Source of the DNA: Litorivita pollutaquae
Lineage (GTDB): Bacteria > Pseudomonadota > Alphaproteobacteria > Rhodobacterales > Rhodobacteraceae
Direction: 5' to 3'
DNA: 64,000 bases
Assembly (NCBI RefSeq): GCF_003205515.1
Contig: NZ_KZ826481.1
Location: 538,660-602,659 of the forward strand
Shown here: piece by piece, positions 8,051 through 17,836 of the stretch
How the letters are laid out: the number at the start of each line of letters is the position of its first letter
Position numbering within the stretch: the first letter of the stretch is position 1
Notes under the pieces: generated by a model
Seen by the model: only the letters and a program-made list of their open reading frames with translations
Told to the model about the DNA's origin: nothing
Database searches by the model: none
Translations under genes and position numbers: made by a program

Positions 8051-9760
8051 ATGCAAAATGCCCCTTTGAACCCGGTCCCCGAGCTTTATGTTTCTTATGA
8101 GAGCGCCCAAAAACTCAAGGTCGAAGCGGCCGATTTGGTCAGTTGGGATCTGACACCCCGTCAGATTTGCGACCTAGAGCTGTTGATGAATGGCGGCTTC
8201 AACCCGCTCAAAGGCTTTCTCAGCGAAGAAGACTATGACGGCGTTGTCGAAAATATGCGCCTCGCAGATGGCGGCCTGTGGCCGATGCCGATCAATCTCG
8301 ACGTCAGCGAAGATTTTGCCGCCTCGATTGAAGCGGGCCAAGATATTGCCCTGCGCGACCAAGAGGGCGTAATCCTCGCAACCATGACCGTCACCGATAA
8401 TTGGGTGCCGAACAAAGCGCGCGAAGCCGAAAAAGTTTTTGGCGCCGACGACGATGCGCACCCTGCTGTGAACTACCTGCACAACCACGCGGGCAAAGTG
8501 TATCTTGGCGGACCCGTCACCGGCATTCAGCAACCGGTGCATTACGATTTCCGCGCCCGTCGCGACACGCCCAATGAATTGCGTGCCTATTTCCGCAAAC
8601 TCGGTTGGCGCCGCATTGTGGCCTTCCAGACCCGCAACCCGCTGCACCGCGCGCATCAGGAGTTGACCTTCCGCGCCGCCAAAGAAGCGCAGGCCAACCT
8701 GCTCATTCACCCGGTTGTCGGCATGACAAAACCGGGCGATGTGGACCACTTCACCCGCGTTCGGTGCTATGAGGCAGTTTTGGATAAGTATCCGGCCTCG
8801 ACCACGACCATGTCGTTGTTGCCTCTGGCGATGCGCATGGCCGGTCCGCGCGAAGCCGTTTGGCACGGGCTGATCCGCGCCAACTATGGCTGCACCCATT
8901 TCATCGTGGGCCGCGACCACGCCGGCCCCGGCAAAAACTCCGCCGGTGAAGATTTCTATGGCCCCTATGATGCGCAGGACCTGTTCCGCGAGCATCAAGA
9001 GGAAATGGGCATCGAAATGGTCGACTTCAAACATATGGTTTGGGTCGAAGACCGCGCACAATACGAGCCCGCCGACGAAATCGAAGAAGGCACCAAGGTT
9101 CTCAATATCTCCGGTACCGAACTGCGCCGCCGTTTGGCCGAAGGCCTCGACATCCCCGAATGGTTCTCATTCCCCGAGGTGGTCAAGGAATTGCGCCGCA
9201 CCAAACCGCCGCGGTCCAAGCAAGGCTTCACGGTTTTCTTCACCGGTTTCTCCGGTTCGGGAAAATCCACCATTGCCAATGCTTTGATGGTCAAACTGAT
9301 GGAAATGGGCGGCCGTCCGGTCACGCTTTTGGATGGTGACATCGTGCGGAAAAACCTGTCGTCGGAATTGGGGTTCTCGAAAGAACACCGCGATCTCAAC
9401 ATTCGCCGCATCGGCTATGTCGCCTCGGAAATCACCAAAAACGGCGGCATCGCCATTTGCGCGCCAATCGCGCCCTATGCCACAACCCGCCGCGCCGTGC
9501 GTGAGGATATCGAAGAGTTCGGCGCCTTTATCGAAGTCCATGTCGCCACCTCGATCGAAGAATGCGAAAAGCGCGACCGCAAGGGGCTTTATAAACTCGC
9601 GCGTGAGGGAAAAATCAAGGAATTCACCGGAATCTCGGACCCCTATGATGTCCCCGCCAACCCGGAAATCCGCGTCGAAACCGAGAACGTAGATGTGGAC
9701 AATTGCGCTCATCAGGTGATTTTGAAGCTCGAACAAATGGGCCTGATCGCAGGCGAGTAA
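8051..9760 (+). CDS. Bifunctional sulfate adenylyltransferase / adenylylsulfate kinase
   Basis: This 569-residue fusion makes PAPS from sulfate in two steps. Residues 1 to about 385 are ATP sulfurylase, with QTRNPLHRAHQELTFRAAKE (the nucleotide-binding HxxH-type motif) near residue 195 and GRDHAGPGKN further on. From about residue 390 it is APS kinase, with the P-loop GFSGSGKST near 397, LLDGDIVRKNL, and FIEVHVATSIEECEKRDRKG. The ATG at 8051 starts where the ATP sulfurylase family begins. No cysDN, cysH or cysIJ genes adjoin it. It ends at a hairpin terminator. Fusions of this type are known in alphaproteobacteria, though a cysC-like symbol would describe only half. Confidence 0.95.
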   Translation: MQNAPLNPVPELYVSYESAQKLKVEAADLVSWDLTPRQICDLELLMNGGFNPLKGFLSEEDYDGVVENMRLADGGLWPMPINLDVSEDFAASIEAGQDIALRDQEGVILATMTVTDNWVPNKAREAEKVFGADDDAHPAVNYLHNHAGKVYLGGPVTGIQQPVHYDFRARRDTPNELRAYFRKLGWRRIVAFQTRNPLHRAHQELTFRAAKEAQANLLIHPVVGMTKPGDVDHFTRVRCYEAVLDKYPASTTTMSLLPLAMRMAGPREAVWHGLIRANYGCTHFIVGRDHAGPGKNSAGEDFYGPYDAQDLFREHQEEMGIEMVDFKHMVWVEDRAQYEPADEIEEGTKVLNISGTELRRRLAEGLDIPEWFSFPEVVKELRRTKPPRSKQGFTVFFTGFSGSGKSTIANALMVKLMEMGGRPVTLLDGDIVRKNLSSELGFSKEHRDLNIRRIGYVASEITKNGGIAICAPIAPYATTRRAVREDIEEFGAFIEVHVATSIEECEKRDRKGLYKLAREGKIKEFTGISDPYDVPANPEIRVETENVDVDNCAHQVILKLEQMGLIAGE

Positions 9761-9784
9761 CGCCTTTAGGACAATGACAAAAAG

Positions 9785-9817
9785 ACGCCCCTCGCTGCTC
9801 TCGCGGGGGGCGTTTTC
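9785..9817 (+). terminator. Intrinsic terminator after the sulfate-activation gene
   Basis: ACGCCCC pairs with GGGGCGT around a GC-rich loop, followed by TTTTCGTTT. It lies 25 bp after the stop codon. Confidence 0.75.
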
Positions 9818-9980
9818 GTTTGAGAGGCCATCTGCCAGCGCTGTCGGAACGGCGGCAACTTTGGATGATATTTGCCCCTAAGCTGACCGAGGCAATCAAG
9901 AGGCGGCACATCGTCAGGCACACCCGCCGCAAAGAGACCAAACCCTCACTGCCATGGTGTGCACCCTACGCGCGCCTGCG

Positions 9981-10508
9981 TCAGGTGCAGCCGCACGACT
10001 CCCCTTTGCCGGGGTGCATCCGTGCCATCAAATTGTCTTTTAGGACAAACTGGTGATAGAGCGCGGCGGCAATATGGCCAAGAATGAGCACAACAGCCAC
10101 CTTCACAAAGACTTCATGCACCTCGGCGGCGGGCTTCACCCCGCCAAACCACGCAACCAAACCGGCGATCGGTAGCAAAAACAGCACAAAATATATCGCG
10201 CGGTGTCCCCATTTCGCTGCTGGTTCAAGAAAGGCAGGGCCGCTTTTCACTGGCGTCGGTGCGCCGGATCGCAGGCGCAAGATCACGCGCAGCACCATTA
10301 ATACCAACACCGTGATGCCGCCAATGATATGCAGCTTGGCGGTAAGACTGTCGTTGGTGCCGGTTTGAGTAAAATTGCGCAGGGCGCGGCCCATGCCGTC
10401 AGAGACAAAATAATTGAAAGCGAACAGCAGCGCGATGGCCCAATGCAGTGCGATTTGCTGCCGCGAATAGCGGCTGGCGGCCTGTGTGGGGGTGATGGAA
10501 ACGGACAT
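9981..10508 (-). CDS. Cytochrome b561 family protein
   Basis: This is a 175-residue, four-helix membrane cytochrome of the b561/YodB type, which moves electrons between quinol and periplasmic or unknown acceptors. Haem-ligand histidines are visible in the four helices: QQIALHWAIALLFAFNYF, LTAKLHIIGGITVLVLMVLR, AKWGHRAIYFVLFLLPIAG, and VVLILGHIAAALYHQFVLKD. The ATG at 10508 has an AAAGGG-type ribosome site, while the longer frame adds a charged, non-family segment. The C-terminus ends in a short Cys-Gly-Cys tail. The neighbours do not point to a specific partner. Confidence 0.9.
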   Translation of the reverse strand: MSVSITPTQAASRYSRQQIALHWAIALLFAFNYFVSDGMGRALRNFTQTGTNDSLTAKLHIIGGITVLVLMVLRVILRLRSGAPTPVKSGPAFLEPAAKWGHRAIYFVLFLLPIAGLVAWFGGVKPAAEVHEVFVKVAVVLILGHIAAALYHQFVLKDNLMARMHPGKGESCGCT

Positions 10509-10567
10509 GTCGCAACCCTTTGTTGGTGAACATATGTCCCTTAAACGCGTGGCCAACAAAATTCCGT

Positions 10568-10605
10568 CGGAAATAAAACAGGCGCGCGATAAATTTCGCG
10601 CGCCT
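10568..10605 (-). terminator. Intrinsic terminator of the hsp20-DUF1150 pair
   Basis: Read on the minus strand, AGGCGCGCGA pairs perfectly with TCGCGCGCCT around a 6-nt loop, followed by GTTTTATTT. It lies about 80 bp after the DUF1150 stop and also borders the promoter of the cytochrome b561 gene. Confidence 0.8.
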
Positions 10606-10683
10606 CACTTGGCGAATGCCCCGCGCCCTTGCCGCAAGGCCGCCCCCCCCCGCAACATCAGATGCGCGCAGGGGAACCTGACA

Positions 10684-10923
10684 TCAATGCACCATCACTG
10701 GCGCAAGGTCATGTTGGCGGGCCAAAACAAAGGCCAATTTGCGGTCCGCCACCAAGGCCAAGCGTTCACCGCTAACCTTGTGGACGGCATATAGTTGATC
10801 TAGGCCTTCGACCTGTTGGCGCACGTCATCGGGCAAATCGGCGGTTCTCACCGAGCGCACATAAACGATCTCGGCGTCAGAACCGCCCTGCATCAGTTTA
10901 TCAAAATCAAAATTCGCATCCAT
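10684..10923 (-). CDS. DUF1150 family protein
   Basis: This 79-residue acidic protein matches DUF1150, which in Rhodobacterales regularly follows an Hsp20 gene. The core VRTADLPDDVRQQVEGLDQL and the C-terminal GERLALVADRKLAFVLARQH are the recognisable parts. The function is unknown; co-occurrence with the small heat-shock protein 39 bp upstream suggests a role in the same stress response. The ATG at 10923 follows AAGGAGAG; an overlapping GTG at 10926 is less likely. Confidence 0.85.
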   Translation of the reverse strand: MDANFDFDKLMQGGSDAEIVYVRSVRTADLPDDVRQQVEGLDQLYAVHKVSGERLALVADRKLAFVLARQHDLAPVMVH

Positions 10924-10962
10924 CACGTCTCTCCTTCGCGTTTTTCTATAGCGGGCGCGGGT

Positions 10963-11379
10963 TTAACCGCCCTTGCGGATATTGATCACCTGCACCATGG
11001 TTTCCGGCTCGGCACGGCTTAAATCGACATGCAGTAACCCGTTTTCCATCACGGCTTCGCCAACTTCGACCCCATCGGCCAAAACAAAGCTACGTTGGAA
11101 TTGCCGCGCGGCAATGCCCCGATGCAAGAAGACGCGCTCATCGCCATCGTCGGTTTGGCGTCCGCGTATGACCAGCTGACGGTCCTCGACGGTGATCGAC
11201 AAATCACCTTCACCAAAACCGGCCACGGCCAGGGTGATGCGGTAAGAGTTTTGCGATGTTTGTTCAATGTTGAACGGCGGATAGCCTTCATTGCCGATCT
11301 TGGCATTGCGCTCCAAAAGCCGTTCCAATTGTTCGAACCCCAAAAGATAGGGGTGCGTTCCCAAAGTCAGTTTCGTCAT
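10963..11379 (-). CDS. Small heat-shock protein, Hsp20/alpha-crystallin family
   Basis: This 138-residue holdase chaperone binds unfolding proteins without ATP. The alpha-crystallin domain spans roughly residues 33-130, with YPPFNIEQTSQNSYRITLAV at its start, VIRGRQ and RVFLHRGIAARQFQRSFVLA in the middle, and the AVMENGLLHVDLSR strand near the end. It resembles IbpA-type proteins. The ATG at 11379 has GAGGA 7 nt upstream; the GTG at 11385 is inferior. DUF1150 follows as a second cistron. I see no clear heat-shock promoter or operator in front of it. Confidence 0.95.
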   Translation of the reverse strand: MTKLTLGTHPYLLGFEQLERLLERNAKIGNEGYPPFNIEQTSQNSYRITLAVAGFGEGDLSITVEDRQLVIRGRQTDDGDERVFLHRGIAARQFQRSFVLADGVEVGEAVMENGLLHVDLSRAEPETMVQVINIRKGG

Positions 11380-11566
11380 CGACACGTCCTCAAATCAAGC
11401 GACAGTCCACAGTTTACGGTCCCGATCATCGGCAACCGCTACATCCCTAATATGGGAAGCCTGTGCGGACTGTGCAAGAGGGCGCATGCAACCCCGGCAT
11501 GACGCAAAACCTTTGCGAAACGCGGGATTTTCAGTATGTTAGAGTTCATGTCAGAATAATGGAATC

Positions 11567-11797
11567 ATGCCAATGAACGCGCAGAGCGACATTTCGATGA
11601 AAACCGACGAGGTTTTGCGAGTGGAGCTGGAAGTCTTCAAGCGCGAACACCGCGATTTGGACGAGGCGATCCAGGCGCTGGCCGATCGCGGCACGGCAGA
11701 TGCTTTGACGATACAACGTTTAAAAAAACGCAAATTGCGGCTCAAGGATTTGATTGCACAGATCGAAGACCGGTTGACCCCCGATATCATCGCCTGA
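11567..11797 (+). CDS. YdcH family (DUF465) small protein
   Basis: This is a 76-residue, highly charged, helical protein. The segment [20 protein letters not shown] followed by [20 protein letters not shown] is the DUF465/YdcH signature, a short antiparallel helical hairpin with coiled-coil character. The role is unknown. The first ATG at 11567 follows a GGAATC sequence; an ATG two codons later would serve equally well. It precedes purE by about 95 bp and may be expressed separately. Confidence 0.85.
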   Translation: MPMNAQSDISMKTDEVLRVELEVFKREHRDLDEAIQALADRGTADALTIQRLKKRKLRLKDLIAQIEDRLTPDIIA

Positions 11798-11892
11798 CTC
11801 GTGCGCACGATGTTGCGCCTGCTGGGCGCACAGCTATAGTGCGCGCTTCAAATTCCGCCCCACCCGCAACGCCACCCGCAAAGGATGCGATC

Positions 11893-12381
11893 ATGACTGA
11901 GATCAACGTCGGCATTATCATGGGCAGCCAATCCGATTGGCCCACGATGAAAGAGGCCGCCGATATTTTGGATGACCTTGGCATCGCTTATGAGACGAAA
12001 ATCGTTTCGGCGCATCGCACGCCGGACCGGTTGTGGCGCTATGGCAAAGAGGCCGCAGGCCGCGGATTAAAGGTCATCATTGCCGGTGCCGGCGGTGCGG
12101 CGCATTTGCCTGGCATGATGGCATCGAAAACCCGCGTGCCGGTGGTTGGCGTACCCGTGCAAACGCGGGCGCTTTCCGGTGTCGACAGCCTTTATTCCAT
12201 TGTTCAAATGCCAAAAGGGTTCCCCGTGGCGACCATGGCGATCGGGGCTGCGGGCGCGGCCAATGCGGGCCTCATGGCGGCGGGTATTTTGGCCACCTCC
12301 GATCCGGATTTGGCCGAACGGCTCGATGCATGGCGCGCGGCGCTTTCGGCATCGATCCCCGACGAACCCGTTGATCAATAA
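11893..12381 (+). CDS. purE: 5-(carboxyamino)imidazole ribonucleotide mutase
   Basis: PurE (class I) rearranges N5-CAIR to CAIR in purine synthesis. The 162-residue protein shows the [20 protein letters not shown] motif, the catalytic loop [12 protein letters not shown] and the [16 protein letters not shown] segment. The ATG at 11893 follows AAAGGA and starts directly before the Rossmann-like fold, so the longer open frame from 11839 is rejected. purK follows 19 bp later, forming the expected purEK pair. Confidence 0.97.
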   Translation: MTEINVGIIMGSQSDWPTMKEAADILDDLGIAYETKIVSAHRTPDRLWRYGKEAAGRGLKVIIAGAGGAAHLPGMMASKTRVPVVGVPVQTRALSGVDSLYSIVQMPKGFPVATMAIGAAGAANAGLMAAGILATSDPDLAERLDAWRAALSASIPDEPVDQ

Positions 12382-12400
12382 GACATAAAGGCAGCGAGAT

Positions 12401-13504
12401 ATGGCTCCGACTTTAAACGCTCCGCTGGAAACTGGCGCGGTGATTGGCATTTTGGGTGGCGGGCAACTGGGCCGGATGCTCTCTGTGGCGGCGTCGCGTT
12501 TGGGCTTCAAAACCTACGTGTTCGATCCCGGCACGGATTGCCCCGCATCTCACGTCGCCGACCAGCATATACAGGCCAACTACGACGATGCCGATGCATT
12601 GAAACGCTTTGCCGATGCGGTCGATGTGATCACCTATGAGTTTGAAAACATTCCGACATCGGCGCTCGACATGCTCGAAGGATTGCGGGTGATCCGCCCA
12701 AGCCGCGAGGCCTTGCGAATTTCGCAGGACCGGATCACCGAAAAGGATTTTCTGACTTCACTGGGCCTCAAGGTTGCACCCTACGCCAATGTGGAAAACG
12801 CCGACGATCTGGAGGCCGCCCTTCAAGTCACCGGCACACCGTCGATCCTCAAAACCCGCCGCTTTGGATATGATGGCAAGGGGCAAGCGCGACTTCAATC
12901 CCCCGAAGACGCAGCACAGGCCTGGGCGGATATGGCTGGCGCGCCTTCGGTTTTGGAAGGGTTTGTCGATTTTTCCCACGAGGTGTCCGTCATCGGCGCG
13001 CGCAGCGCGGACGGGGAAGTCGCCTGTTTCGATCCCGGCGAAAACGTCCATCTTGACGGTATATTGCACACCACTACGGTGCCCGCGACATTGACCGCCT
13101 CGCATCGGATGGATGCGGTATTGCTCACCGCCAATATCCTCAATGCGCTCGATTATGTCGGAGTTATGGGGGTGGAACTCTTCGTCACGCCGCAGGGGTT
13201 GATCGTCAACGAAATTGCGCCGCGCGTGCACAACTCCGGCCATTGGACGCAAAACGGATGCACCGTGGATCAGTTCGAACAGCACATCCGCGCCGTGGCC
13301 GGATGGCCTTTGGGCGACGGGGTGCGCCATTCGGATGTGGTGATGGAAAACCTGATCGGAGACGATATGAACCGCGTCGAAGCGATTGCGCGTGAGAGCA
13401 ATGCGGCCTTGCATCTTTATGGGAAGGCCGAGGTGAAAGCCGGCCGCAAGATGGGTCATGTGAACCGCGTTGTGCCGCCACAACCCACTAAAATCAAGAG
13501 ATAA
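12401..13504 (+). CDS. purK: 5-(carboxyamino)imidazole ribonucleotide synthase
   Basis: PurK makes N5-CAIR from AIR, bicarbonate and ATP. It is 367 residues, normal length, with the ATP-grasp fold: GILGGGQLGRMLSVAASRLG at the N-terminus, the YEFENIP motif, ILKTRRFGYDGKGQ, and the metal-binding FVTPQGLIVNEIAPRVHNSG near residue 265. Its last 11 bases overlap the 3' end of the convergent phnM homologue, so both genes terminate inside each other with no room for a hairpin. Confidence 0.96.
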   Translation: MAPTLNAPLETGAVIGILGGGQLGRMLSVAASRLGFKTYVFDPGTDCPASHVADQHIQANYDDADALKRFADAVDVITYEFENIPTSALDMLEGLRVIRPSREALRISQDRITEKDFLTSLGLKVAPYANVENADDLEAALQVTGTPSILKTRRFGYDGKGQARLQSPEDAAQAWADMAGAPSVLEGFVDFSHEVSVIGARSADGEVACFDPGENVHLDGILHTTTVPATLTASHRMDAVLLTANILNALDYVGVMGVELFVTPQGLIVNEIAPRVHNSGHWTQNGCTVDQFEQHIRAVAGWPLGDGVRHSDVVMENLIGDDMNRVEAIARESNAALHLYGKAEVKAGRKMGHVNRVVPPQPTKIKR

Positions 13505-14627
13505 ATCGCGCCGCGACCTCGCCGCTCATATAGGTGGCGCGGCCCTGCGCAAAGGTCGCTCCCAATCGGCCGGTTTCGGGATCAATCACCACGAAGTCGG
13601 CGCGCAATCCTGCGGCGATGCGCCCGCGATCCGTGAGCCCCAAAAGCCGCGCAGGGCCAGCCGAGACCAAATCCCACGCTTTGGCCAATCCGATCTCTTC
13701 GGCCAGTTGCAGCGCCGCGACCCGCGCAGCAGGATAATGATAATCCGAAGCCAGCGCATCGCACAGCCCGTCGCGGATCAAATCAACCGCACTGACATTG
13801 CCGGAATGCGAACCGCCGCGCATCACATTAGGCGCGCCCAACACCACGCCGTCCCCCCCTGCCCGCGCGGCCTCTGCGGCCTCAAAAGTTTCGGGAAATT
13901 CGGCGATGCGCACGCCCATATCGCGCCATGTGGTACGGGCTTCGGCGGTGCGCTCGTCGTGGCTGCCAAGACGATATCCCTTGGCCGCGAGCCGCGCAGC
14001 GAGGCCCGCGATTGCGGCAGGCACCTCATCGCGGCGGGCATGCAGGTCTTGCATCAATTTCAAATGCACCTCGGGATTTCGTCCCGATTTCAACGCCGTG
14101 CCGACAAGTCGTGGCGGGCGTTTCCCAGCGGCGAGTTTGTCATGCGGCAGATGGTCATTGAACACGACGTAATCGCACCCCACCTGATCCGCAAAGGTTT
14201 CAAAAGCGGCGTAGTGATCCAAAAGATTCACTTCGAAGCGCAGCTGCAACCGAAGATCCGTGTCGCATGTCCCGCGTGTGGCCGCCAAAGCCGTACAGAA
14301 GCGGTCCGCCGCCTCCGGCCCGCGCATGCCACCTTCCCAAGAATAAAACTGCGCCAGAACTGCGGTGGTAAATCCGTTGGCGGCCAATTCCGCCTCGGTC
14401 GACAAAACCCCCACCCGCATGTCGCGCATGGCCCCGCGGCGCGGCGCAATATGGCGTTCGAACCCGTCGCCATGCATGTCGATCATCCCCGGCAGGATGC
14501 GAAAACCGCGCAAATCAACGGTTTTCCCACCGCTGGCGTCGGTGAATTTTCCGGCATCAACGCCGATCCGACCTTGAGCCAAGACGCCATCTTGCAATAT
14601 TTCCGCACCGGTCAGATGTAGCCGCAT
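13494..14627 (-). CDS. phnM: PhnM homologue (alpha-D-ribose 1-methylphosphonate 5-triphosphate diphosphatase)
   Basis: This 377-residue protein is an amidohydrolase-superfamily enzyme of the PhnM group, which in the C-P lyase pathway removes pyrophosphate from ribose-1-methylphosphonate triphosphate. Landmarks are GMIDMHGDGFERHIAPRRG, AQFYSWEGGMRGPEAAD, VNLLDHY, DYVVFNDHLPHDKL and ALASDYHYPA. No other phn genes are present in the window, so either the remaining pathway is elsewhere or this paralogue acts on another substrate. The ATG at 14627 has GAGG upstream. It converges on and overlaps purK by 11 bp. Confidence 0.88.
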   Translation of the reverse strand: MRLHLTGAEILQDGVLAQGRIGVDAGKFTDASGGKTVDLRGFRILPGMIDMHGDGFERHIAPRRGAMRDMRVGVLSTEAELAANGFTTAVLAQFYSWEGGMRGPEAADRFCTALAATRGTCDTDLRLQLRFEVNLLDHYAAFETFADQVGCDYVVFNDHLPHDKLAAGKRPPRLVGTALKSGRNPEVHLKLMQDLHARRDEVPAAIAGLAARLAAKGYRLGSHDERTAEARTTWRDMGVRIAEFPETFEAAEAARAGGDGVVLGAPNVMRGGSHSGNVSAVDLIRDGLCDALASDYHYPAARVAALQLAEEIGLAKAWDLVSAGPARLLGLTDRGRIAAGLRADFVVIDPETGRLGATFAQGRATYMSGEVAARFIS

Positions 14628-14741
14628 ATCGCCCCTCGCTTGGCCCTGTGCACCCGTTGGTCGAGCGCAGATAACGCGCGTCATCTACGGCATTTGCACG
14701 CGGCGGCAAAGCCCCATTGCAAGCGATCCGGCGATTGCGTG

Positions 14742-15248
14742 CTAAAAGCTGGTATAGGCTGCCGGAAAGGTCAAAGTGCCGCGATAGCCGGAGGTGCCCG
14801 TAGCAAAAGGATAGATCATTGTCATATCCGCCCCATGTGACACCCGCAGATTACGCGCCGCGTGGGATGAAAACCCGAAGCGTTCGTAGTAGCCCTTGTC
14901 ACCCTGTACGGTGACCGCAGGTGCACCCGACTTGCGGGCTTCATCAAGCCCGTTCCGGATCAATCTCCCGCCCAAACCTGCGCTTTGGTACGCCGACGAG
15001 ACCGCCACCAAGGACAACCCCCACCACCCCGACGGCCGTGGATGGCGCGTGAAGGCGATATAACCGTAAACCTTGCCGTCCTGCTGACCGAGCATCTCAA
15101 GCGCGACTTCCTGATTTTCGCGCAGCTTGGAAATCATGCGTGCCGGGTCAGGACTGTCGAACACCGTACCGAGAAGTATCGACACGGCGAGTTGGTCGTC
15201 GGCCTCGACGGGGCGCAAATTGACGCGATTGATGGTGTGCAATCCCAT
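14742..15248 (-). CDS. GNAT family N-acetyltransferase (YhbS-like)
   Basis: This is a 168-residue protein with a GCN5-type acetyl-CoA fold. The VAVSSAYQSAGLGGRLIRNG segment is motif A (acetyl-CoA pyrophosphate binding), and VTVQGDKGYYERFGFSSHA is the motif B region typical of YhbS-like members. The acceptor is unknown. Its start has an AAGG site 9 nt upstream. It reads toward phnM with a 114-bp gap, so co-transcription is possible but functional linkage is not shown. Confidence 0.88.
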   Translation of the reverse strand: MGLHTINRVNLRPVEADDQLAVSILLGTVFDSPDPARMISKLRENQEVALEMLGQQDGKVYGYIAFTRHPRPSGWWGLSLVAVSSAYQSAGLGGRLIRNGLDEARKSGAPAVTVQGDKGYYERFGFSSHAARNLRVSHGADMTMIYPFATGTSGYRGTLTFPAAYTSF

Positions 15249-15433
15249 TACCTATACCTTTTTAAATACATCTTCAGCATACGCCCCAGAGGCGAGTTCT
15301 GGCAAGCCGTCACACGTCCCCAATTGGTATTTATACGGTATCATGGCAATTACATCCCTATGATGCGCCGCGCGGCGTATCCGGAGCCTGCGAGAAAATC
15401 CAGCGGCCACCCCCTAAGGATCGCCTAAGGAAC

Positions 15434-15466
15434 AGAAAAAGGGCGGCCCAATCAAGAGCCGCCCTT
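15434..15466 (-). terminator. Intrinsic terminator of groESL
   Basis: On the minus strand a 9-bp perfect stem (AAGGGCGGC with GCCGCCCTT) is followed by TTTTT. It lies about 30 bp after the groEL stop. Confidence 0.85.
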
Positions 15467-15494
15467 CTTATAAATGTGCCAAGATGGCAGTGGC

Positions 15495-17189
<1,695 letters not shown>

Positions 17190-17477
17190 TTAGGCGATAA
17201 TGCCCATGATGTCGGATTCTTTCATGATCAGCAGCTCTTCGCCGTCGATCGTAACTTCGGTGCCGGACCATTTGCCAAACAGGATTTTGTCCCCTTCTTT
17301 GACATCCATGGCGATGCGATCTCCGTCGTCATCTTTGGCGCCTGCGCCAACCGAAACAACCAAGCCTTCGGCTGGTTTTTCTTTGGCGCTATCGGGGATG
17401 ATCAATCCGCCGGCGGTTTTCTCTTCGCTTTCAACGCGACGGACAAGCACGCGGTCGTGCAGCGGTGTAAAGGCCAT
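17190..17477 (-). CDS. groES: Co-chaperonin GroES (10 kDa)
   Basis: GroES caps the GroEL ring. The 95-residue product has the family start [20 protein letters not shown], the mobile-loop [13 protein letters not shown], and the roof region followed by [20 protein letters not shown]. The ATG at 17477 is preceded by GGGAG. It is the promoter-proximal gene of the groESL operon, with the promoter and operator 60-120 bp upstream. Confidence 0.98.
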   Translation of the reverse strand: MAFTPLHDRVLVRRVESEEKTAGGLIIPDSAKEKPAEGLVVSVGAGAKDDDGDRIAMDVKEGDKILFGKWSGTEVTIDGEELLIMKESDIMGIIA

Positions 17478-17534
17478 CTTCGAGGCTCCCTTGAACTCAA
17501 AGTTTCAATTTCGGCCCTCCCCGTGGGAAGGGTC

Positions 17535-17561
17535 TTATCACTCACCCATCGCGAGTGATAA
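17535..17561 (-). promoter_or_regulatory. CIRCE-like operator of groESL
   Basis: TTATCACTC and GAGTGATAA form a perfect inverted repeat with exactly 9 nt between them, matching CIRCE (TTAGCACTC-N9-GAGTGCTAA) except for one symmetrical change in each arm. It lies just downstream of the predicted -10 of the groES promoter, the usual place for repression by HrcA. hrcA itself is not in the window. Confidence 0.88.
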
Positions 17562-17565
17562 CGGC

Positions 17566-17597
17566 GTATAGCTAGGCAGGTGACGAAGACGAGTCAA
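17566..17597 (-). promoter_or_regulatory. Predicted groESL promoter
   Basis: On the minus strand TTGACT is followed after 17 nt by TAGCTA (with an overlapping CTATAC). The CIRCE-like operator begins about 5-8 nt beyond it, so HrcA binding would cover the transcription start. A sigma-32 reading of the same stretch is also possible. Confidence 0.6.
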
Positions 17598-17781
17598 CAA
17601 CCAAGCGTGAATAAATTTGTCCGCCGTTTTGTACCGTATGCGGCAGGACCTGATCTTGGCTCAAACTGACTTTGATCTCGCGCAGGGACGCGGCCATGCG
17701 GCGCGCCTATAATGGCCCATGCGGATCGCGACCGCAGCCTCCTCTGCCCTGCATTGCAAGCGCGGGTAGGGCAGCCTTCCG

Positions 17782-17820
17782 TTTCTCACGCCCCCGATTT
17801 CTCACATCCTGATTTCTCAC
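17782..17820 (+). repeat. Triple TTTCTCAC repeat upstream of the VPLPA-CTERM gene
   Basis: TTTCTCAC occurs at 17782-17789, 17798-17805 and 17813-17820, with periods of 16 and 15 bp. The last copy is 5 bp before the AAGGAG ribosome site of the VPLPA-CTERM gene. It might be an operator array or a translation-control element; no family is recognised. Confidence 0.5.
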
Positions 17821-17836
17821 ACCAAGGAGCCTTTCG

